The notes beneath the pieces were generated by a model. That model was not told the origin of the DNA and made no database searches. It saw nothing but the letters and a program-made list of their open reading frames with translations. Positions 18,809 through 29,190 of a DNA stretch of 64,000 bases are shown here, piece by piece. A program made the position numbers and the translations under genes. Source of the stretch: Thermoplasmata archaeon (GTDB lineage: Archaea; Thermoplasmatota; Thermoplasmata; Thermoplasmatales; Thermoplasmataceae); contig JAKADM010000007.1 in assembly GCA_021820525.1 (NCBI GenBank), positions 1 through 64,000 on the forward strand, read 5' to 3'. Each line of letters begins with the position of its first letter. The first letter of the stretch is position 1.

Positions 18809-19540
18809 TCATTCCATTCTTGGAGCAAGGAGATATTTAACCCTTTTTTCACCGCTTGACTGTGCAAATTCCAGTTCTATAACAAGGGGATAATCGTTAT
18901 TGAAAGCAAGCTTGAGATTTTCTGCAGTTCCAATGGATTTCATTATCTTTATGAGATATTCAGAAGGATAGCTGCTCTTAATTTCGCCATTAGATTTTAT
19001 CTCCTTATAGTGCTCAGAATCAATTTTCATCTCAGCATCCTCGGAATCGCTCTTTGAGGAAATGGTAAAGCCCTCCGGGGTCAGAATGAAGCGGACCGAA
19101 TCTCTAACGTCTGCAGCCGCCTTCAGACCTCTTTCAAACTGGCTTTTTGGAAAAACAATGTAATTTTCAGGATTTACTGAAGGCAGTTTTGGGGGATTTA
19201 TATTTCCATATTCCAGAAGGGCTATGCTTTTGCTCAAATTTCCCATAGAGAACTTAATCTTTCCTGATGTGGGTACAAGAGTTACTTCATCGGAGTTGCT
19301 TCCAAGTTTTATTACACCTCTGAGTTTCTCCATATCCATAGGAAGATCAGTCTTTTCCAGTACATCGTATTGTATGAAATTCTTTGACTCTACGAAAAGA
19401 TCAACCATTGCTATTCTTGCACTGTCGATGGCCCTTATGTGAAGACCATCCTGCTCAAATTCAAATTTAGCCTCATTGGTTATGGACCCAATTATGTCTG
19501 AGATTTCCTTCAAGCTGCCTATGGTCGTTACTACCTTCAT
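18809..19540 (-). CDS. pcn: DNA polymerase sliding clamp PCNA
   Basis: FEFEQDGLHIRAIDSARIAMVDLF, LGSNSDEVTL, KYLLAPRME; start re-placed at MKVVTTIGSL. Confidence 0.93.
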   Translation of the reverse strand: MKVVTTIGSLKEISDIIGSITNEAKFEFEQDGLHIRAIDSARIAMVDLFVESKNFIQYDVLEKTDLPMDMEKLRGVIKLGSNSDEVTLVPTSGKIKFSMGNLSKSIALLEYGNINPPKLPSVNPENYIVFPKSQFERGLKAAADVRDSVRFILTPEGFTISSKSDSEDAEMKIDSEHYKEIKSNGEIKSSYPSEYLIKIMKSIGTAENLKLAFNNDYPLVIELEFAQSSGEKRVKYLLAPRME

Positions 19541-19593
19541 AAAAGGATATGCATATGGATGGAAATAAATGTTTTCAATATTGATCAAAGATA

Positions 19594-20547
19594 ATGATCA
19601 AATTAGATAAGAAAAACATTTTTAAGTGCAATAATACTGAAATCGTCCATATGATAGAGGATTCAAAATCGATGTGGTCAACAATGAGTTTGAATGTAAA
19701 GTTGAATTATGAAATATTCAAGGTTCTTTCAGATGTCAAATACACCTTCAGATCAACTGTAGTCTCAACCCAGGATAAAATAAAGATCATTTCCTTCATA
19801 CCTGAGAATTTAAGCGAGACCGGAAAATTTAAGGTTTTTTTAAGATCCATAGAAACAAAAGTATCTGGGGATATGAGCATAATTGAATATGAAAATCCTG
19901 ATGATATGAATTTGAATTTTCTTTCAAGATTGGTGAATACCGATGGAGTCATAGTAACTGAGGTTTACTCGGACAATAATGGATTTCATCTATACTGTAA
20001 ATTCCCAACATGTGTGAGGGAAAGGCTTTCAGATCTGATCTTTGAAGCCACAGGTGAGATTCCCGGTATAAACATTGACCATTTTTCAGATATGGAAAGG
20101 TATAACCCTGTATTTCCCATAGAAGTTGACAGGGCACTGTATGAAATAAAAATAAGGAAGAAGATTCTATCAAATGAGGACAGTGCAGGCAGAGCTGAGT
20201 CAGATAATATGAGGACTGACAGGATAAGGCTTGTGGGGTGTTTCTATGGGAATCTTCCTTCTGATATACAGATTGAAAAAACGCTGAATTCAATGGCAAT
20301 TTACAACCTTTCAGGTTCACTTAAGGAACCTCTGCTGAAAATGGTGGAGCAAAACATCCTGACATACACGAGGGAAGTGGAACTGGATGGGGATGGAATA
20401 ATCTTGAAAATCCTGACACCACAGGCAAATGTGAGAGATATAATACGCATATTTTCAGACTTTATGGATGATGATCTGGAAATAATAAGCATAGGGGAAA
20501 GGCAGACAGGTTTTAATCAGGAGGAAACACTCAAAATATCTAAATAA
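19594..20547 (+). CDS. Protein of unknown function, divergent from PCNA
   Basis: 317-aa ORF on normal-looking codons; 53-bp gap to PCNA start; resembles product of 53000..53932 by eye. Confidence 0.75.
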   Translation: MIKLDKKNIFKCNNTEIVHMIEDSKSMWSTMSLNVKLNYEIFKVLSDVKYTFRSTVVSTQDKIKIISFIPENLSETGKFKVFLRSIETKVSGDMSIIEYENPDDMNLNFLSRLVNTDGVIVTEVYSDNNGFHLYCKFPTCVRERLSDLIFEATGEIPGINIDHFSDMERYNPVFPIEVDRALYEIKIRKKILSNEDSAGRAESDNMRTDRIRLVGCFYGNLPSDIQIEKTLNSMAIYNLSGSLKEPLLKMVEQNILTYTREVELDGDGIILKILTPQANVRDIIRIFSDFMDDDLEIISIGERQTGFNQEETLKISK

Positions 20548-20577
20548 ATGGGAATAATAAGTTGCTGGTAACTGTTA

Positions 20578-21900
20578 ATGAGCTCCCCTGAAGAAATGTT
20601 TAAAATCCTGAATATTAAAGGGTACGACGATCTTTTTTCTGACATTCCAGACAGCGTGAAAAAACCCTTAAAAGGAATTGGAAAGGGAAAGAGTGAGATG
20701 GAAATCACTCTTGAAAGTGAATCCGTTGGAAATCTGAATAGATCAGATCTCCGCATATTTCTTGGCCTCGGTGCCTATGAAAGATATATCCCTGCAGCTG
20801 TGGGAAATATCATAATGAGAAATGAATTTATCACAGCATATACCCCATATCAGGCGGAAATATCTCAGGGAATGCTTCAGGCCCTTTTTGAATACCAGAG
20901 CATAATATGTGATCTCACTGGAATGGAAGTCACAAATTCCTCCATGTATGATGGGGCCAGTGGACTGGCCGAGGCCGTAAGGATGGCATACAGGGTAAAT
21001 GGAAAATCGGAAGTCCTTGTACCTGAAAATATATACAAAAACCACCTTGATGTGATCAGAACATATGCCACAGGCATGCCCATAGAGATAAAATTCTACG
21101 ATGTAAATCATGATGGTACAATCGATCTGGAAAATCTGAAGGAAAGGGTAAATTCAAGCACATGTGCCATCATAACATATAACCCTTCCACATATGGAAC
21201 ACTTGATCCGGCGGTGCCTTCCATAGGAGAGATAAAGGGCGATGCACTGCACATTGCCTATTATGATCCCATCTCCCTGGCGTTAATTATCTCTCCGGGG
21301 GAATATGATGCAGATATAGCTGTGTCCGAGGGTCAGCAGCTTGGAATACCGTTGAATTTTGGAGGACCCTATCTTGGTCTTTTTTCATTCAAGGAAAAAT
21401 ATGTGAGGAAATCTCCCGGGAGGTTGATAGGCGAAACTTTGGATCACAACGGGAAGAGGGCATATGTGATGACTCTTCAGACAAGGGAGCAGCATATCAG
21501 AAGGGATAAGGCCATGAGCAACATATGCACAAACCAGGCCCTGATGGCCCTTGCTTCATCTGTCTACCTTTCCGTTCTGGGAAAGAGGGGACTGGAATAT
21601 GTGGCATCCAAAACAATGGAGAACTCAAGAAAATTAATCTCCACAATTGACAGCGTTCATGGTTACAGGACAAGAAAGTCAAACAACCCCTATTTCTCAG
21701 ACATTATTGTGGATGTAGATTCAACACCCGATCTTATATTTTCCTATTTGCAGAAAAATGGAATACTTGGAGGATATCCTTCAAATATGGCTCTTAATGG
21801 TCCATCTGGCAAAAACGGAAGGTCTGTTTTCTTTGCAGCTACTGAAATGACGGGGGAAGAGGATATGGAAAAATTGAAAAAAGTTCTGGAGGTGTTCTGA
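20578..21900 (+). CDS. gcvPA: Glycine dehydrogenase (decarboxylating) subunit 1
   Basis: FLGLGAYERYIPAAV, TAYTPYQAEISQG, SMYDGASGLAEA, TREQHIRRDKAMSNICTNQAL. Confidence 0.95.
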   Translation: MSSPEEMFKILNIKGYDDLFSDIPDSVKKPLKGIGKGKSEMEITLESESVGNLNRSDLRIFLGLGAYERYIPAAVGNIIMRNEFITAYTPYQAEISQGMLQALFEYQSIICDLTGMEVTNSSMYDGASGLAEAVRMAYRVNGKSEVLVPENIYKNHLDVIRTYATGMPIEIKFYDVNHDGTIDLENLKERVNSSTCAIITYNPSTYGTLDPAVPSIGEIKGDALHIAYYDPISLALIISPGEYDADIAVSEGQQLGIPLNFGGPYLGLFSFKEKYVRKSPGRLIGETLDHNGKRAYVMTLQTREQHIRRDKAMSNICTNQALMALASSVYLSVLGKRGLEYVASKTMENSRKLISTIDSVHGYRTRKSNNPYFSDIIVDVDSTPDLIFSYLQKNGILGGYPSNMALNGPSGKNGRSVFFAATEMTGEEDMEKLKKVLEVF

Positions 21901-23318
21901 TGCCTTACCATCAGGCGACTTACGACGAAAAAACCCTGAAGGAAATAGGGTCGTCAAACACATTCGCTGTGGAAAAGGTAAATAAACCGGAAATTCCAGA
22001 AAGACTCAGGAGGAAGAATATTGAACTTCCAGATGTGGCCGAATATGATGTTATAAGGCATTATGTCCATCTTTCCCAGATGAACTATGCCGTGGATACT
22101 GGATTTTATCCTCTTGGTTCATGCACAATGAAGTACAATCCAAAATTTGCAGACAGAATTGCAAATGACCAGAGGTTTACAAGGATGCATCCCCTGACTT
22201 CACCAGAATATTCTCAGGGCGAACTCCATATAATGTATGAACTTCAGGAGTTCTTAAAGGCAAGTTCGGGTATGGATGCCGTGTCGCTCCAGCCTCTCGC
22301 AGGTGCCCAGGGCGAATATACTGCCATGCTTATTGTGAGGAAATACATGGGAAGCATTGGGCAAAGCAACAGGAATGAAATAATCGTACCTGATTCTGCC
22401 CATGGGACAAATCCAGCATCTGCGGCAATGGCGGGATTTCAAACTGTCGAAATACCTTCAAAGCAGGATGGAAAAGTTGATCTCGAGGCCCTCAGGGATG
22501 CAGTCTCCGAAAACACAGCAGCATTTATGATAACCAATCCCAGTACCCTTGGAGTTTTTGAATCTAATATACTGGAAATTGAAAAGATTGTTCATGGCGC
22601 GGGGGCACTTCTATATTATGATGGTGCAAACTTCAATGCAATTCTGGGAATCACATCGCCTGGCCTTATGGGATTTGACATGGTCCATTTCAACCTGCAC
22701 AAGACCTTTGCAACACCCCATGGTGGAGGGGGCCCTGGAGCAGGACCTGTGGCAGTCAAAGATAAATTGAGGGAATTTCTGCCTGTGCCCGTTGTGGTTA
22801 AGGATGGGAAAAAATACTCCCTGTATTATGGATATAAGAACAGCATAGGAAGAGTTGCAGGATTCAACGGTTCATTCATAAACATACTCAGGGCATGGAG
22901 TTATATGAAATACAAGGGTGACGATGGCCTCACTGAAAATACAAGAAAAGCTGTCCTCAATGCAAACTATATGGCAAAGAGGCTGGAGGGTATCCTTGAT
23001 ATACCTGCAAAGGGAATTAAGAAGCATGAAGTTGTGGCATCAAGCAAAAAGACAGGAAAGAGAGCCCTCGATATAGCAAAATACATAATCAACAGTGGCG
23101 TGCATGCACCAACAATCTATTTTCCCCTCATAGTTCCTGAGGCACTTATGATCGAGCCAACCGAGGATGCATCGGTTGAAGATATGGATCTCCTTGTAAA
23201 ATTAATAAGGGAAGCAATTGAAATGCCACAGGAAGAGATTGAAAAATTGCCAGTCAACCTTTCCATTGGAAGGGCTGACGAGGTAAGGGCTGCCAGGATT
23301 ATGAAACTCCACTGGTAA
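21900..23318 (+). CDS. gcvPB: Glycine dehydrogenase (decarboxylating) subunit 2
   Basis: LGSCTMKYNPK, QPLAGAQGEYTAML, DSAHGTNPASA, NLHKTFATPHGGGGPGAGPV. Confidence 0.96.
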   Translation: MPYHQATYDEKTLKEIGSSNTFAVEKVNKPEIPERLRRKNIELPDVAEYDVIRHYVHLSQMNYAVDTGFYPLGSCTMKYNPKFADRIANDQRFTRMHPLTSPEYSQGELHIMYELQEFLKASSGMDAVSLQPLAGAQGEYTAMLIVRKYMGSIGQSNRNEIIVPDSAHGTNPASAAMAGFQTVEIPSKQDGKVDLEALRDAVSENTAAFMITNPSTLGVFESNILEIEKIVHGAGALLYYDGANFNAILGITSPGLMGFDMVHFNLHKTFATPHGGGGPGAGPVAVKDKLREFLPVPVVVKDGKKYSLYYGYKNSIGRVAGFNGSFINILRAWSYMKYKGDDGLTENTRKAVLNANYMAKRLEGILDIPAKGIKKHEVVASSKKTGKRALDIAKYIINSGVHAPTIYFPLIVPEALMIEPTEDASVEDMDLLVKLIREAIEMPQEEIEKLPVNLSIGRADEVRAARIMKLHW

Positions 23319-23319
23319 T

Positions 23320-24138
23320 TCAGGCAGTCTTAAACTTTCTTTTTCCCGCCTCAAAGATCTCTCCATCAAGGCCAAGTACATTCAGAGATTCATCTATATC
23401 CTCATTGGATGCACCCCTGTTTTTGAATTCTCTCACAATTTCATCGTAGGTCGCCCCGCCTATGGGATCATTTTTCTGTATGAAGGCAAGAATATCATCC
23501 TTGAGTTTCATTGCCTCCCCTGATGGCCTGGCAACGGAAACGGAAAGGGCTATCTGTTCAAGCCTTTGAATATCATAGGAAGGATATATTTTGGCAGATT
23601 CTATTGCGCCTGTTGCCTCATCCTCTGTAAAGCCCTTTCCCATCAAGGATTCCACGGTCGCTTCAGGATTGTTTCTTATCTCCTTTATGGCAAGAATCCT
23701 TCTCTGCAGGAGAAAGGCAGTTCTGGAGATCCAGTAATTTGAGGAGTCCTCATCTATTTTTCTCACGCTTTCGGGATTTATATTGACATACATCTTTCCC
23801 TCCTCCGTTCTGTAATAGGATGTCCTTCCCATAACAATTATTTCATCCTCCACATTGACCTTTGATATGTCATTTTTCACATCCTGATTGAACTCCTTTG
23901 AGAAATATGTGACGTAGAATGCGGCCGTGGGATCTGCAACCGTCAGTTTTGTCATATCCCCATCTTCGTTCTTTGCCATCAATTTTCCGCAAAAGAGAAC
24001 TCTTCTTCCCACTGATCCGCCTGGAGTTACAAAATATTCCTTCCTGTAATCACCTTCGCCCTCCGTAATTGTGTTATTGCATTCCCTGAGTTCCGATGAA
24101 AATATCCATCTTGCCGGTTCTCTCCTCTTTTCATTCAT
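23320..24138 (-). CDS. RPA-associated OB-fold protein (COG3390-like)
   Basis: REPARWIFSSELRE, VFVTPGGSVGRRVLFCGKL-type OB region, 4-nt overlap with RPA gene. Confidence 0.8.
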   Translation of the reverse strand: MNEKRREPARWIFSSELRECNNTITEGEGDYRKEYFVTPGGSVGRRVLFCGKLMAKNEDGDMTKLTVADPTAAFYVTYFSKEFNQDVKNDISKVNVEDEIIVMGRTSYYRTEEGKMYVNINPESVRKIDEDSSNYWISRTAFLLQRRILAIKEIRNNPEATVESLMGKGFTEDEATGAIESAKIYPSYDIQRLEQIALSVSVARPSGEAMKLKDDILAFIQKNDPIGGATYDEIVREFKNRGASNEDIDESLNVLGLDGEIFEAGKRKFKTA

Positions 24139-25229
24139 ATAAACTCCTCCTCCTGAATTTTTCTTATTTCACTGAGAGCATTTTTGTCAATATGGCCTAT
24201 CTCAGTGGCGCGCAGATTAAGACCCTGAGTATTCTCCCTTACATTTCCCTTCACATATATGGCATTGTGCAGAAGGGCATTTTCAAGCTTATCCTTAACT
24301 TCTCTTTTCAATGGAGGCCTGCTTTCGTTTTTCAAATAGGATTCCTCTATTCCGCTGATACTTTTTATTGCATCATACCCCGCATTTACCTGAATGTAAT
24401 CTGTGCCGTCATCCAGTGTAAAATAGGCAAAAACATCATACTCTGGCAATAGGTCAGGGTGATCGGGGCATCTTATGTCATCTATCCTCTTTTTGCATTC
24501 CCTGCATCTTGTTATGAGGCCAGCCTTATCCCCCATGCTGATTACAAAGCCGCTCACCTTGATGCCTCCCACAGGATTCTTTATATCCTTAATGTAAACA
24601 TAATCTGGCTCATCCCCTATGTTCAGGGTAATATATTCAACACCAGTCTTGTCAGATATGTTCAACCTGTAATATCCGTTGAACTCATCCAGTCTTGCCC
24701 CCTCAAGCCTCACAGCCTTGCCTGGTTTTAATTGAAGGCCAAAGGATGAAACACCTATGGTCCCCGTCTGATCCTTCAATATATACTGGAATATTTTTCT
24801 CCTTTCCCCATCCTTCTCATATTCCCTGATCCTTTCGTCCTTCACCAGGCCCTCTACAGTCACAAACTTATCCCTGATATTCAGATCCTTAATGCTATAA
24901 TACCTGTAATTTCTTTTTACCTCAATATCCTCAGTAAGAAACTTAAACTCAGTTTTCTGGTCAAAATATACCCTCACCTTATCCTTATAGGTTTTGGAAT
25001 AGCATCTCCTTATCTCATAAACATCCTTTTCCCTTACTGTGGATGGCAGTGACCATGCAGTATATGAAATAACGCCAGTATCATCCCCAATCAGGCCGTA
25101 GTGGTATGTGGTTTTACCCTTTGATGTTTCCATATCTTTGCTTGAAAGGGATAGAATTTTTACCTTTATGTTTAGATCAACAGCGTCTCCTGATATGTCA
25201 GATAACTTTACAAATTTTTCCTCTGCCAT
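24135..25229 (-). CDS. Replication protein A (ssDNA-binding, OB folds, zinc motif)
   Basis: Repeated OB-fold segments and CRECKKRIDDIRCPDHPD zinc-ribbon-like motif. Confidence 0.85.
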   Translation of the reverse strand: MAEEKFVKLSDISGDAVDLNIKVKILSLSSKDMETSKGKTTYHYGLIGDDTGVISYTAWSLPSTVREKDVYEIRRCYSKTYKDKVRVYFDQKTEFKFLTEDIEVKRNYRYYSIKDLNIRDKFVTVEGLVKDERIREYEKDGERRKIFQYILKDQTGTIGVSSFGLQLKPGKAVRLEGARLDEFNGYYRLNISDKTGVEYITLNIGDEPDYVYIKDIKNPVGGIKVSGFVISMGDKAGLITRCRECKKRIDDIRCPDHPDLLPEYDVFAYFTLDDGTDYIQVNAGYDAIKSISGIEESYLKNESRPPLKREVKDKLENALLHNAIYVKGNVRENTQGLNLRATEIGHIDKNALSEIRKIQEEEFI

Positions 25230-25334
25230 TGCATTCCCAATTCCATAAATATTATAGACTTATCGATTGTATGAAAGAATATTAAAAATAGATTAAATAT
25301 TATCTGGTATTATAGTGGTGGAAGTGTAGACTCT

Positions 25335-26099
25335 TTGATAGGCATAATTGGAGGAAGCGGAATTTACAATCTTATAGAAGTGGAAGAGAGCAGAAAAATA
25401 GACACGCCCTTTGGGGTCCCATCTTCTGATGTGGAGATAGGAAATTTTAGGGGCAGGAAAGTTGCATTCATTCCAAGGCACGGAAAAAACCACAATATCC
25501 CACCCCATATGGTAAACTACAGAGCAAACATCTGGGCAATGAACAGCATAGGAGTAAGTGAAATTTTGGGAATAAATGCTGTTGGTTCATTAAAGGAAGA
25601 AATGGCCCCGGGAGATGTTGTTGTTCCGGACCAGTATGTTGACTTTACAAAGAACAGAAAACTCACTTTTTATGATGGACCTGATGTTGTACATATTTCA
25701 GCAGCAGATTCGTTTTGCCCGAGAATGAATGGGGAACTTTTTGAAGTATCGAAAAAATATGGAAAAACACATATGGGTGGTACCTATATGGTGATAGAAG
25801 GGCCCAGGTTTTCTACAAGGGCAGAGTCAAAAATGTTCAGGCAGTTTGCTGACATAATTGGGATGACACTTGTTCCAGAAATAAATCTCGCCAATGAGAT
25901 GGCAATGTGTTATTCGATGATAGCAACGGTCACCGATTATGATGCATGGTCTGAAACTGCTGTGGAGGCTTCAGAGGTCATTAAAATATTGAAAGAAAAC
26001 GAGGAGAAGACACAAAAGATTGTTGAGGACTTTTTGACAGTTCACAAGGAAGAAAGAACGTGCAAATGTTCTAACAGATTGGATGGAGCGAGGTTATAG
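25335..26099 (+). CDS. mtnP: S-methyl-5'-thioadenosine phosphorylase
   Basis: [54 protein letters not shown] start. Confidence 0.93.
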   Translation: MIGIIGGSGIYNLIEVEESRKIDTPFGVPSSDVEIGNFRGRKVAFIPRHGKNHNIPPHMVNYRANIWAMNSIGVSEILGINAVGSLKEEMAPGDVVVPDQYVDFTKNRKLTFYDGPDVVHISAADSFCPRMNGELFEVSKKYGKTHMGGTYMVIEGPRFSTRAESKMFRQFADIIGMTLVPEINLANEMAMCYSMIATVTDYDAWSETAVEASEVIKILKENEEKTQKIVEDFLTVHKEERTCKCSNRLDGARL

Positions 26100-26101
26100 A
26101 T

Positions 26102-27331
26102 TTGATAAAAATAAAGTTTTTAGGCGGAGCAGAAGAGGTTGGGAGACTCGGGATAATAATAGATATGGATGGAAAGAGATATCAGGTTGATTACGGTGTA
26201 ATACCGGAAAAACCACCTCAGTTTCCCATGCCTCCTGAAGAGATTGACGGACTGTTCATTACCCATTCCCACCTTGACCATATTGGGGCAATGCCCATGT
26301 ATTTTCAGGATGAGGGCGTGGATGTGTTTGCAACAGAAATGACTGCCAACACAACAAGGCCAATGTTAAACGATTCTATAAAGGTCACAGCCCTTGAGGG
26401 CTATGTGGAGAGGTTTAACAGAGAAGATGTGGAAATGATGTATACCATGATGAATGTTCTCAGATACGGTGAGAAAATAACACTGGATGATACAGTGATC
26501 ACACCCTATTCGGCCGGTCATATACCGGGTTCAACAATGTGGAAGTTTGAGAACTCTGACGAAATTATGGTTACGGGAGATCTATACACAAGGGATTCCA
26601 AACTCCTTTCAGGGGCCAAGCCAAGAAAGACAAGGAATCTCATTGTGGAGAGTACCTACGCAGGAAAGAACCACGAGGAGAGGGAGGAGGTAAGGAAGAG
26701 GCTGAGAGACAGGATAAGCGAGGTCGTGGAGCATGGCGGAAAGGTTGTTTTGCCATCCTTTGCCATGGGAAGAATGCAGGAGCTCATAATGTCCCTTTAT
26801 GATCTTCCATATAAGATTGCAACTGATGGGATGGGCAACCTCATAACAAGCATATACCTGAACACACCAGGCTATCTCAGATCAGAGAAAGAGTTCAGAA
26901 AGGCAGTGGCAAGAGTTAAGGAGGTTCGTGGAAAAAGAATGAGGGAGCATATGGAGGATGTGGATATTATCATATCAACATCAGGCATGCTTGATGGAGG
27001 ACCTGCCCTTGGATACATTGAGAAATATGTACATGATCCAAAGAGTGCCATTTTCATGACCGGATATCAGGTGGAGGGCACAAACGGGAGAAATCTCATG
27101 GAAAAGGGAACGCTCAATCTTTCAGGAGCAGAGATAAAACCAGATATGCAGGTTGAGTTCTTCGATATGTCTGCCCATGCAGGCCACGACGATCTTGTGC
27201 AGTTCATCAAGGACTGCCAGCCTGAAAACGTAATTCTCTGCCATGGAGATCAGAGAGAGGCCATTGTGGACGATCTGGCAAACTACAATGTCATATTGCC
27301 ATTTAATGGAAAAGAGTTCAAAATCGAATAA
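26102..27331 (+). CDS. Beta-CASP metallo-beta-lactamase ribonuclease (aCPSF2-like)
   Basis: ITHSHLDHIGAMP, SAGHIPGSTMW, GDLYTRDSKLL, STSGMLDGGPALGY, SAHAGHDDL. Confidence 0.88.
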   Translation: MIKIKFLGGAEEVGRLGIIIDMDGKRYQVDYGVIPEKPPQFPMPPEEIDGLFITHSHLDHIGAMPMYFQDEGVDVFATEMTANTTRPMLNDSIKVTALEGYVERFNREDVEMMYTMMNVLRYGEKITLDDTVITPYSAGHIPGSTMWKFENSDEIMVTGDLYTRDSKLLSGAKPRKTRNLIVESTYAGKNHEEREEVRKRLRDRISEVVEHGGKVVLPSFAMGRMQELIMSLYDLPYKIATDGMGNLITSIYLNTPGYLRSEKEFRKAVARVKEVRGKRMREHMEDVDIIISTSGMLDGGPALGYIEKYVHDPKSAIFMTGYQVEGTNGRNLMEKGTLNLSGAEIKPDMQVEFFDMSAHAGHDDLVQFIKDCQPENVILCHGDQREAIVDDLANYNVILPFNGKEFKIE

Positions 27332-27639
27332 GGATGCTATCCACGGAGAGAGGATGAATTCTAATCTTTTCCTTAATTATGTCTTGTTGGAGAGAAAAAA
27401 CTGAAGGTTGAAAGTAAACAAATTATTTTTTGCCTTAAGGATACTGTTAAAATCTAAATTTTTCTGATACGCAAAAACTATTATTGATATGGAATTTCAA
27501 ATGGCAATCTTGTAGAGAAGTTTTTTCTTTAAATTTCCTGATACAGGTACATACTGCATGTCTATTCAACTCGGGAAAACCAATCATACCCTATTTCTTG
27601 TCATAAAAACATCATATGAGTCCTGATATATGAAAGGAA

Positions 27640-27654
27640 ATTTCACAGTGAAAT
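27640..27654. repeat. Perfect dyad ATTTCAC-A-GTGAAAT in convergent intergenic gap
   Basis: 7-bp arms, 1-nt centre, read directly. Confidence 0.8.
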
Positions 27655-27693
27655 CAACGTTTCCACAATGTTATGAAACTGAGCCTTTCAGTC

Positions 27694-28296
27694 TTAAACA
27701 CCGAGAGAAACCACTGCATCAATTATGAACTGAACTGCAAATCCTGCTACAAAGAGACCAAATATTCTTGTAATTGCCTTCATCGATTTGTCGCCCAGGG
27801 CCCTTGATATGGGCGTGGCAAACCAGAAGAGTATTAAAACAATAACAAAAATGGAAATGACTGAAATTACTGTAAGGCCCATGGAAAGTAAACTTCTCTT
27901 TGAAAGTATAATTACAAGGGAAATTGCTCCAGGACCAGCCAGCAATGGTGTTGCAAATGGTACAATGCCCAGATCGGGATTCTTGTACGATTTTCCCGTA
28001 GATCTGGGCCTGTCCCCTTCCCTGACCATTTCTATACCCATAATCAGTAGAATTATTCCTCCTGCAATCTGGATTGACATAAGAGAAATACCCATGAGAA
28101 AGAGCACGGTTGAGCCAATAAGGGTAAAAAAGACAAGGATTATGGTGCCATAAACAAAAGCATCCTTTGTTGCAGTCCTTTTTTCCTGCTCCGAATAGTC
28201 AGAGGTCATAGTTAAGAAGAGTGCCATCGTACCGAATGGATCAATGACAACAAATAGAGGAAAGAATATTTTTACAAAGGTAAGGAGAATGCTCAC
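27694..28296 (-). CDS. MarC family integral membrane protein
   Basis: VDPFGTMALFL, PFATPLLAGPGAISLVI. Confidence 0.88.
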   Translation of the reverse strand: MSILLTFVKIFFPLFVVIDPFGTMALFLTMTSDYSEQEKRTATKDAFVYGTIILVFFTLIGSTVLFLMGISLMSIQIAGGIILLIMGIEMVREGDRPRSTGKSYKNPDLGIVPFATPLLAGPGAISLVIILSKRSLLSMGLTVISVISIFVIVLILFWFATPISRALGDKSMKAITRIFGLFVAGFAVQFIIDAVVSLGV

Positions 28297-28392
28297 GTAA
28301 GGGTCATTGCGGCAGTATATAATAGTATTGTGAATTTAAATATATGAAAGGGGAGGTAAGGAAAAGAATTTATTCATCCGAGACCTATTTAG

Positions 28393-29190
28393 ATGTTAGA
28401 AATGGCACTGGAAATAAATCTAAAGGGAAAGGTGGCCGTGGTTACAGGCTCAAGTTCCGGGCTGGGAAGGTCTATCGCCCAGTTCTTATCACAGGCAGGG
28501 GCTTCCGTGGTCATAAACTACAGAAAGGAGAAAGATAAGGCTGACGAGGTTACGCAGGAAATTATTCAGGGCGGAGGAAAGGCAATCTGTGTTCAGGCGG
28601 ACGTCTCAAAAAAGGAGGATGTGAAGCATCTTTTTGAAATGGCAGATCAGGAGCTTGGCCCTGTGGACATTCTTGTAAATAATGCTGGCATAGATGGAAA
28701 AAGACAGATGTGCGGCGATGATGATCCTGATGAATGGGAACGGGTGATATCCATAAATCTTCTGGGACCATATTACTGCGCCAGAGAGGCTGTGAAAAGA
28801 ATGATTCCGAAGAAAAGCGGGGTGATAATTAACATCACATCGGATCATGAGTTTGTGCCATGGTCAGGATATTCTGCCTATTCAAGTTCCAAGGCAGGCC
28901 TTTCTATGTTCACAAAAACTCTTGCACAGGAGGTGGCAGAGAATAATATCAGGGTAATTTCTGTAGCTCCCGGTGCAATAAAGACACCCATAAACAGGGA
29001 TGTGTGGGGCAATCCCGATTCTCTTGCAGACCTTTTGAAGAAGGTAGCCATGCCGAGGCTTGGAGAAGTCAGCGATATAGGCAGCGTTGTTGCATTCCTC
29101 TGCAGCGATCTGGCATCCTATGTAACAGGTATAACCGTTCCTGTTGATGGCGGAATGCTTCTTTATCCTGATTTTAAGCACGGTGGATGA
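28393..29190 (+). CDS. SDR oxidoreductase (glucose 1-dehydrogenase-like)
   Basis: VTGSSSGLGRSIAQFL, NNAGIDGKR, YSAYSSSKAGLSMFTK, VPVDGGMLLYPDF. Confidence 0.9.
   Translation: MLEMALEINLKGKVAVVTGSSSGLGRSIAQFLSQAGASVVINYRKEKDKADEVTQEIIQGGGKAICVQADVSKKEDVKHLFEMADQELGPVDILVNNAGIDGKRQMCGDDDPDEWERVISINLLGPYYCAREAVKRMIPKKSGVIINITSDHEFVPWSGYSAYSSSKAGLSMFTKTLAQEVAENNIRVISVAPGAIKTPINRDVWGNPDSLADLLKKVAMPRLGEVSDIGSVVAFLCSDLASYVTGITVPVDGGMLLYPDFKHGG

Noticed and set aside
28344-28538. 64-aa plus-strand ORF overlapping the SDR start
   Set aside because: Out-of-frame overlap with the SDR N-terminal Rossmann motif; no independent support.
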